The notes beneath the pieces are model-generated. The model saw only the letters and a program-made list of their open reading frames with translations. It did no database searches and was not told where the DNA came from. From Gordionus sp. m RMFG-2023 (taxonomy: Eukaryota > Nematomorpha > Gordioida > Chordodea > Parachordodidae), in assembly GCF_954871325.1 (NCBI RefSeq), contig NC_088777.1, positions 38,293,366-38,357,365 of the forward strand: a DNA stretch of 64,000 nt, written 5' to 3'. Within the stretch, counting starts at the first letter, position 1. Each line of letters starts with the position of its first letter. Of this stretch, positions 56,966 through 64,000 are shown piece by piece. The translations under genes and the position numbers were made by a program.

Positions 56966-57550
56966 TCCTGTCGCTGTTATTGGATCTACTATCGTTATTA
57001 GTGTTGTGATTTGATACAAAACATTTTCATATTTTTTAATTTATTTGCAAATAAAATTAATCAAGTTGCAAGGAATTGTTACAATAACATTTATATATTC
57101 TTATAAATTTTTACAAGTTAAATAACTTTATTTACAAAGAATTAAAAAATATGGAAATGTTTTCTATTAAATCTGACAACACTCTATTTGATTAGTGGGC
57201 AGCCATCTTTTTTCCTCAATCGTGGGGTAAAAGAAGGATGTTGATGGTCCATGGGAATGTAAAATAGAAATATATATCTATAATTCATTTCATTTTTTTT
57301 ATTACTGTGGCTAACCACCAAAAATCTTCATAAATATATGTGATCGTTTATTTAGGACTATGGTCTGGACCGATCTTTTTTCCATACATATGTTTATGAT
57401 GATTTTTGGTGGTTAGCCACAGTACTGAAAATGAATAAAATTACTGAGGAGATATATATTTATTTTTTACAACCCCATGGACCAACATTCTTCTTTTACC
57501 CCACAAGTTTCGCCAAATATCAATGATAGTAGATCACAACCGTGACAGGA
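56966..57550. repeat. Interrupted inverted repeat (MITE-like) centred near 57,345
   Basis: TCCTGTC...GATCTACTATC, GTGGGGTAAAAGAAGGATGTT, GGTCCATGG and ACTGTGGCTAACCACCAAAA on the left are mirrored on the right, ending TGACAGGA at 57,550. The left arm is longer because it carries an inserted 184-bp MITE. Confidence 0.8.
57000..57183. mobile_element. 184-bp MITE inserted into an inverted-repeat arm
   Basis: The ends are AGTGTTGTGATTTGATA and the complement of AGTGTTGTCAGATTTAATA, with inverted similarity for about 45 bp (ACATTTTCATATTTTTTAAT). It is absent from the mirror arm. TATT may be the target duplication. Confidence 0.65.
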
Positions 57551-57769
57551 TATACCTACAAATTATGGCCTCAGGAAACCATTGAAAAGTACCAAGTGAA
57601 ATATGATAAAGATGATCTAGATATTTTTTATAATAATTTGTATATAAAATTTTAAAATGTTTATTTTACAATATAGTATCCTAATAACAATTATAATGAT
57701 TTTTTTTTATTTTAATACCAATACAATTTATATTTTTATTGAATATATTTTTATAATGATTTTTGAATA

Positions 57770-58110
57770 TAACTTCATCTATATAAATTTTAGAAATAGT
57801 AAAGATTTTAATTTAATTAAAAAAACAAAAATGGTTATTAATATAAAGGTAATAAACATTTTTAGAGAATATCAAACCCAAAAAATCCCTTCCTAACAGT
57901 ATTAATTTTTTTATTTTTACCAGAAATAAGAAAACTCTTTGAATTATTTAATTTTTTATATATTTTTCAATGTAAAATTTTAAGGGCTGTAAAATGATGT
58001 AAAATTTGTAACCCTGTCTAAAAAAACAAGATGTAATGAAATCCTGCATTGAACGATTTTCAACTTTGAAGGCAAATATCTTTGGATCTTGTTAAACTAG
58101 AGCACTAATA
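57770..58110 (-). repeat. Right member of the 350-bp inverted repeat pair
   Basis: Inverted match to 52,520-52,870. The two could be the long terminal inverted repeats of one 5.6-kb element or two independent copies of a dispersed repeat. Confidence 0.8.
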
Positions 58111-58717
58111 TTTTGTTTTTATTAACAATTAGCCATTCAAATCACTGGTCGATTTGTCATGGAAATACCCTTATTTTCTCTGACAAATATCATGTATTAT
58201 GCCCCCCAAAGAAGAAATTCAATTTCCCTTTTCAATTAAATCCCCTGTTCTTTTAGTTTGTTATGTCTTATCTAAACCATATTAGCAAATTTGTATAAAT
58301 TTCAAGATGATAAAACATTCATTATAAAAAATTGTTTTTTTAGAAAAAATCCCATCTATATTTTCATAAGTATTTAAAAACAAATCCATAATTAGTATTT
58401 TTTAGCCTAAATTTGTTTCCTTTTTTTCCCCACTGGAGACTAGGAATTGGGGACAAATCCACTAAAATTTTTTTATAATAATCTACCACAATCGAATCAT
58501 TTTTATGCTAATTAATAGAAAATAAATTGAACAATAAAGGGATTTTTGCAAGTTCTTTGTTAAATATTTGGTAGGACAGTGCTGGTCATATAATATCAAT
58601 CTACACTAAAGCAATATATTATAACGTCACAAATATTAATTTTAATGTCACAAATATTAATTATATTAATATATGAATCAGTGGCATCACTAGAAAGAAG
58701 ATATTAGGGATTAACCC
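58111..58717. other. AT-rich DNA without recognised features
   Basis: No gene or repeat family was identified before the hAT element at 58,718. Confidence 0.5.
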
Positions 58718-58912
58718 CAGGGATGTGAACCCTTAGATGAGGGTCCAGATCCGGGTACAGGAATAAAATTTGAAAGGACACGGGTCCAGGGAACATAAAA
58801 ATAATGACTTAAAATAAGATTTTTTTTCATCATTTATTATTATTCAATTTATACATATTCATAATTTACAAATGAAAAATTTTAAAATGTAATAATTTAT
58901 ATTTTAAATGTT

Positions 58913-59391
58913 TTATTCTCGCACAAGCATAATATCTTCTAAAATATCATTCTTGAGATTTCCACGTAAAGTAGACAATATATATTTTAAAGATGAAAAT
59001 TCACGTTCTACCCTTACCTAAAATAGATATCTTTATGAAATTAGTGTTTATGATTCTAGATAAGATATATAATTCTGGAATATTGAAGAATTTTTTGATC
59101 CTCCTTTCTATCTGATGATAATTTGACTTTTTTTTCTCCTAAATGTAAAATCATCAATGTTGCAATCATTATTATTTTTTTCACTACAACCAATAGGTAT
59201 TGTCGTAGCATCCAATATATTGTAAATAATGGAGTTTTGCTTTGCCATAAATCCTTAAGATGGTCTTTAGCCATTTGTTTTTGCTCAATACTCAATAAAA
59301 CTTGATATCGAGGGTTTAAATATATAGAAGTGTATACAACACTATTTTGCAAATATTGTTGCTCTCGAATTTTTATGTTTTCTAATATTTT
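58913..59391 (-). pseudogene. Transposase C-terminal remnant of the outer hAT element
   Basis: The minus strand gives ENIKIREQQYLQNSVVYTSI followed by YLNPRYQVLLSIEQKQMA, the helix before the hAT dimerisation domain. After an unrecognised gap comes EREFSSLKYILSTLRGNLK with a stop near 58,913. The fragment is cut at its 5' side exactly where the inner hAT element begins. The parts lie in different frames and the catalytic core is missing, so it is a dead fragment. Confidence 0.7.
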
Positions 59392-59444
59392 CAGGGTTGG
59401 CATGTAGGTCAATTGACCCGTCAAATTCGGTCAATTAACCGGAG

Positions 59445-59468
59445 GAGTATTTGACCGGTCAAATACTC
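59445..59468. promoter_or_regulatory. Perfect 24-bp subterminal palindrome, likely transposase-binding site
   Basis: The 24 bases are identical to their reverse complement and centre on TTTGACCGGTCAAA, 54 bp inside the left terminus. A one-mismatch version of the core (TTTGACCGATCAAA) lies near the right terminus. Binding by the element's BED finger is an inference. Confidence 0.6.
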
Positions 59469-60022
59469 TAAAATATTAATGGCGAATAAATATTTTGATA
59501 TAATTAACTAGTATGCATTAAAAGCATGTTTATCAATCTTATTAGGTTACAATTATTAAAAAAATTATTTGTATCATGAATTGTTAAAAACAAAAGAATT
59601 TTTTTATTATTAAAATATAAATATGTAATTTTTCTAAATATAGTAATATTTTTTTGCCTAATCATTGCCGTTTCTCGCCTTCTTTATTTTTTCCAATTCA
59701 TTTTTCTTAAAAAAAATAAAAATACCCGATTTATTATAATCATAATATAATTTTTTCATTCTTATTTTTTAATAAATTTAAATTTTATTTAATATTTAGC
59801 CGAGTATAAATTATATTAATTCTCATTTGTTTTACTTACACTTGCTATATTTGGTTTTTAAAATTAATTTTCATTTTAATTGTTCTGGTCAGATTTACGG
59901 AATATTATTCAATTCTGGTAAAAAGTTATATATATTATATTTATAATATTAAGAAATTATTGGAATAATTGGTCGATAATTATAAAATAGTTAAGATTGA
60001 TTAACTTTACAATTTAGGGATT

Positions 60023-61972
60023 ATGGTCAAACCAAAGCATCATGTTTGGAAACATTTTCAAGAAGTTCGCGATGGTAAATCAATTAAAGCGGTGTGCAAG
60101 TTTTGCAAGATGTCCTATATCACCCACGTTGATAGAATGGTCAAACATTTATTAACCAGCTGTACTATGTGCCCTGTTATAATTAAGGAAAAATTTTATT
60201 CAAATTCCAAAATATCAACCTCCAAAAAATATCACAAATGTAATTTGTAATACTTCTAAGTCTAACTCTAATGAAGAATTGGGTGAAATTAGTGAGAATG
60301 ATTATCAAATGAACAATATTTTGTCTTGTGACTCAGGAGAATTTGATTCCATTATTTCTAATCAATCTACAAGCAAGGCGATTAAATATAAATCTCAATC
60401 TTGTATAACCGGTTTCATAGATAGAATTAATCCCAAAGAAAAAAATGAGCTGGATCAATTGTTTGCAAAAGCTGTATATGCGAGCAATTTACCTTTCCAC
60501 ATCACTGAAAATCCCTACATCCAAGAATTTTTTAAAATACGTCCTATTTACACATTACCCAGGAGAAGGCAGCTGGCTGGATATCTTCTAGACAAAGCGT
60601 CAGGTGATATGGAGGTGAGAGTTGCAGATATAATAGATAAAGCTCCTTACTTATCAATTGTATCAGATGGCTGGAGCAACATTAGAAACGAGAGTATTAT
60701 TAATTTTATGGTGATGACGCCTGTTCCAGTGTTCTACAAATTTCTAAATACTGAGGAAAATCGCCATACGGCAGATTATATTGCCCAGGAATTTAAAAAT
60801 GTAATTCATGAATTGAATCCGGTAAAAGTATATTCTTTAGTTACTGATAATGCCGCTAACATGAAAGCTGCCTGGAGAATTCTAAAATCTGAATCTATTT
60901 ATAATCATATACAATGTTATGGTTGTGCAGCGCATACATTGCAGTTATTCTTTCGCGATTTTGAACGATTGAACGCCTTCAGTCACCATATTTCAATAAT
61001 TAAAAAAATTGTTAAATTTTTTAAGAATAAACACATACCAGCTGCAGTATTTTCCCGTAATAAGAATCTTCATGGCATACCATCTACATTAAGTACAATT
61101 AGCCAAACAAGATGGGCATCGACAATAAAATGTATGGAGCAAATTCAAATATGCAAGAAAGCTCTAAAAGCATCAATTGTTGAAGAAGCTGTTTGTAATA
61201 TTTGTCCCATAGAAATTACCAATAATATATTAAACGAAGAATTTTGGACGAAAAATTTAAAATTTTTAGCTATACTCCAACCTTTAGCTACCTCATTGTT
61301 GAAAGTGCAAGGGGATAAATGTACTTTGGCCCAAGTAAAAAACGAGATGCTTAATTTGGAAAAACACATAATACAATCATGCCATGATTCTATATTTTCT
61401 CCATCTCAAGAAAAAAAATTAAGGTTATGTTTGAAAAGAGAAAAACTGATCTAAATATATGTGCTCACAATGCTGCTTATTTATTGGACCCCCAATATCA
61501 AGGGGAGCATCTTACTAATACTGAATTTGATGAAGCATGTAATATAATACAAGAATTGGGTATTTTACAAGGTGGTGATATTCAAAATATTTTGAGTAAT
61601 ATAGTAAATTTCAGAAGCAAAAGCGGTATATTTAATGGCCATAATATGTGGAAAGTTGTAACTTCCATAAGAAACAATCAAATTTCGGCGTCAAGTTGGT
61701 GGAATGCATTTTGCCCACCTTGCCCATTAAGAGAAGTCGCTAATATTTTACTAACATTTCCTAGTTCGACTTCTTCTTCTGAAAAAAATTGGTCGGTTTG
61801 GGGCAATATTCACACGAAAAACAGAAATAGATCAAAGGCTTTTACAGCAAGAAAATTAGTAAGAGTGTATCATAATTTAAGATTGATTAAAAATATTAAA
61901 GAAAATAATGATATTGAATATGAATCGGAACAAGACTCTGCCACGGAGGGTGAAACATTGACTATAGAATGA
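60023..61972 (+). pseudogene. BED-finger hAT transposase with two frame changes
   Basis: The gene catalyses cut-and-paste transposition. Residues about 1-50 form a BED zinc finger (VWKHFQEV, AVCKFCKMSY, MVKHLLTSC). Then come a DUF659-like core (YLSIVSDGWSNIRNESIIN, SLVTDNAANMKAAW, CYGCAAHTLQLFFRD, with the DGW and TDN acidic residues) and the C-terminal dimerisation domain (LLTFPSSTSSSEKNWSVWG). The total of about 640 residues is normal for the family. Three frames are used: 60,023-60,250; about 60,200-61,454; about 61,411-61,972. The first change is near 60,200. The second lies at or near an A8 run around 61,411, a typical place for a sequencing indel. The gene may therefore be intact in the real genome, or a very recent pseudogene. 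No intron with good splice sites explains the changes. Confidence 0.88.
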
Positions 61973-62103
61973 AAAAATATTATGATATTTATTATTATAC
62001 ATAGATTTATTATAATATTATATAAATGCAAAATAAAGTTAATATTGGTGTAAAAAACATTTATTTGAATTTGACCGATCAAATGCACAACCCTGAATAT
62101 TTT

Positions 62104-62438
62104 ATATAAAAAGGACTGTAAATTTTTCTAAATCTAATCGGCATCTAATCCATATGCCTTAAAATCAAATAAACATAATTATTCTGATTGTAATCTTAAT
62201 ATTGTAGGCACCAATCATCTTCCGACAAAATGATTTCACATGCTCCTATAATAAAATCATTACAGAAATATTTCAAACTTAATAATCGTTCTAGCATCAT
62301 ACAAATTGAGGACCAACATGTTGTGCATTATCATTTAAATTAAAATATTATTACTTGTACTAAAAATAATTCACTTTCAAAATAATCAACGTATTTCTAT
62401 AATATAGCATATTGATAAATTTATATAATAAAATATTA
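62104..62438 (-). other. Other side of the interrupted outer hAT element
   Basis: This continues the degraded outer element. A minus-strand ILSEDDW near 62,210 is typical of the helical insertion before the hAT C-terminal region. No longer frame is present. Confidence 0.45.
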
Positions 62439-62688
62439 TTACGCTGGAAAATAATTTATGATATCAATCTCTAAATAAAATGGAAGTCCAGGAAGAAAAT
62501 TGAAAGAAAAATGCAAAGATAAAATAGATGATTCCACAAAAAGGTAATAAAATTTTAAAAAATTTATATTTTTTAAAATTTTTATGGCACCTAGAACCCT
62601 TGGACCCTCCAATTTTAAAAAGGATCCAGGTTTGGGTTCAGCCAAAATATGAAGGTTCAGGGTTCGGATTCACATCCCTGATTAAGCC

Positions 62689-64000
62689 CATCAAAAATTT
62701 CCAAAATACAATTGAAGCAAAAAGGTTAAAAACAATGAAAGCAAAAAATGTATATTAAAATACTGGTAAAAGAATATTCTGAAACAAACTCTTGGTTAAT
62801 TAAAAAAAATATGGTGATTCCCTTAAAGAAATTATGTGATATGATTATATATATAATTTTTCCCATTATAAATTACTCAAAACTCAAGGCATTACTAATG
62901 AATCTAAAGAATTTCTCTTTCTATTTCAAATATAATTATGGCTTCTTTTTGAGGACCAAGCTAAAAATAGTTGACCATTATATTTTAATGATTTATAATA
63001 AGATTTTTATTCAAAGTAGATATTATTATGTTATATATAATTTTATAATGATGTTACACAATATTTCATTTAAATTGATAATATTTGATAAAGTTAAATA
63101 AACTAACATGAACTCAAACCCAATTTTTTTTCAAAAATAGGCTTGGTTTGGGTTTATTATTACTTTGAAAATGGGTTCCGATCAAGGTTAGCAAAAATGC
63201 TCATTGAAGCTGGTTCATATAATTGGGTTTGGTTAAAAGCCCTGAAATTAGATTACTAATTTAATTTTGAAATAAAATGAACCCAAGAAGCTCATAAAAG
63301 ATTTTGAGAACAATCCTGATTAAGCCACTAGATAAAAAGAGAACATGATTTTTTTATAATTGGTCAATATATATAAATACATAAATTAAATAATTAATAT
63401 AGAACTATTAATGTTATTTCAATATCTATAATATATATCATGAAGATGAATTATTTTTAAGATTTTCCCAAAATTCTTCTCTTTTACTATGATCTAAACT
63501 TAGAGTAGAAGAATCATTGAAAATTTTGGAATAAGCTATAATATTTATACATATAGTAGAAATAAATAATAAAAGTTACCTTTAGAAATTTTATTTTTAT
63601 TGTCAAGTTTTAAATTAACTTTGCATATATTTTCAAAAAAAAAATCAATTACTCTAAAATTATTTTAAAATAACAAAATAATGTTTATATAACTTTGTAT
63701 GTTTGATATGGGACAATATGTTTGGAAAATCAATTTGATGATCATCATATATTTTAATCTGTTCTTTAACAATTAAATTAATAAATTTAAAAATGTAAAG
63801 AAACTTATAATATCATATCTTTCCTGCTGATCACAGATATTTTTATCAATTTGTTTTTCATTACCATATTGTGGCTTATCCAATAAATCTTTCTTTGTTC
63901 TCAATTGATCAAATTGGGCTATTAATAAATACTTTATATTTAAAAATTGAATTTACTTTGTAGATTATTTATTTTTCTATTAAATTTTAATTCTTGATTC
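62689..64000. other. AT-rich DNA with a possible hAT-type end
   Basis: GGGTTTGGTTAAAAGCCCTG at about 63,225-63,244 could be a lone right end (CAGGGCTTTTAACC when inverted), with GGTTTGGGTTT words upstream. The 117-codon frame at 62,748-63,101 is Lys/Ile/Tyr-rich AT translation and not convincing as a gene. Confidence 0.45.

Larger units (their letters stand above)
59392..62095 (+). mobile_element. Nearly full-length hAT transposon, 2,704 bp, inserted into the outer hAT element
   Basis: The element begins CAGGGTTGGCATGTAGG and ends with the complement of CAGGGTTGTGCATTTG. The flanks are a perfect 8-bp duplication, AATATTTT (59,384-59,391 and 62,096-62,103). TTGACC/GGTCAA words cluster in the first 80 bp, including a perfect 24-bp palindrome centred on GACCGGTC (59,445-59,468), and TTTGACCGATCAAA lies near the other end. 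It contains a BED-finger hAT transposase gene in near-complete form and is the youngest large insertion here. Confidence 0.92.
58718..62680 (-). mobile_element. Outer hAT element, interrupted by another hAT element
   Basis: The ends are CAGGGATGTGAACCC and the complement of CAGGGATGTGAATCCG. The flanks are ATTAACCC (58,710-58,717) and ATTAAGCC (62,681-62,688), a 7/8 target duplication. Removing the inserted element leaves about 1.25 kb. GGGTCCAG/GGATCC-type words lie near both ends. Minus-strand remnants of its transposase flank the insertion: LSEDDW-like sequence near 62,210 on one side, and IYLNPRYQVLLS (59,270-59,390) and EREFSSLKYILSTLRGN (58,913-59,020) on the other. It is an internally deleted, degraded copy. 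Confidence 0.85.

Noticed and set aside
62748-63101. 117-codon Lys/Ile/Tyr/Phe-rich ORF
   Set aside because: Its composition is that of translated AT-rich DNA, with no motif, no homology and no splice partner.

Overview
This is a very AT-rich eukaryotic window dominated by transposable elements, with only two or three host genes. The best guess is a large fungal genome, probably an arbuscular mycorrhizal fungus (Glomeromycotina). The reasons are 49-51 bp fungal-sized introns next to giant ones, a TACTAAC branch site, a hAT-rich repeat load, and many GC-rich CCGGGCC-type arrays in otherwise AT-rich DNA. The lineage is inference; the eukaryotic, spliced, transposon-rich nature is read from the sequence.

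Host genes. (1) Deoxyhypusine hydroxylase (DOHH, the last enzyme of eIF5A hypusination) is spread over six exons from 10,559 to 32,577 (+). The exons join to one 364-residue frame with all four His-Glu iron-site pairs, but introns 2 and 5 are about 6.6 and 12.2 kb and are packed with transposons. (2) A three-exon, 74-residue protein at 42,651-43,053 (-) resembles RAMAC, the activating miniprotein of the mRNA cap methyltransferase. (3) A Ser/Asn-rich 333-residue ORF (9,129-10,130, -) lies head-to-head with DOHH.

Layout. 1-3.3 kb: remnant Ty3/gypsy element. 3.6-4.8 kb: Helitron-like copy. 5-7 kb: AT-rich tandem repeats. 7.2-8.3 kb: 1.1-kb palindrome carrying a hAT C-terminal coding segment. 9.1-32.6 kb: the divergent host gene pair; DOHH intron 2 holds a broken Ty3/gypsy element (antisense) and a 505-bp piggyBac-like element, and intron 5 holds a three-deep nest of hAT elements followed by a 4-kb fold-back structure with two inserted MITEs. 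32.6-42.6 kb: mostly unexplained AT-rich DNA, an internally deleted RTE-clade LINE, a MITE with long inverted repeats and hAT debris. 42.7-43.1 kb: the RAMAC-like gene. 46.7-51.4 kb: two convergent copies of a reverse-transcriptase element with a nuclease-like C-terminus. 52-58 kb: inverted repeats, tandem repeats and a second Helitron-like copy. 58.7-62.7 kb: a hAT element inserted into another hAT element, both bounded by 8-bp target duplications.

Main message. hAT-type elements supply most of the recognisable structure. Several families share a plan of short terminal inverted repeats, an 8-bp target duplication and a family-specific array of subterminal motifs (CCGGGCC, GCGCGC, GGCTCA, GACCGGTC). 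Their nesting gives a relative history of insertions inside the introns of a conserved gene that still looks intact. All alignments were made by eye; boundaries of older repeats are approximate.
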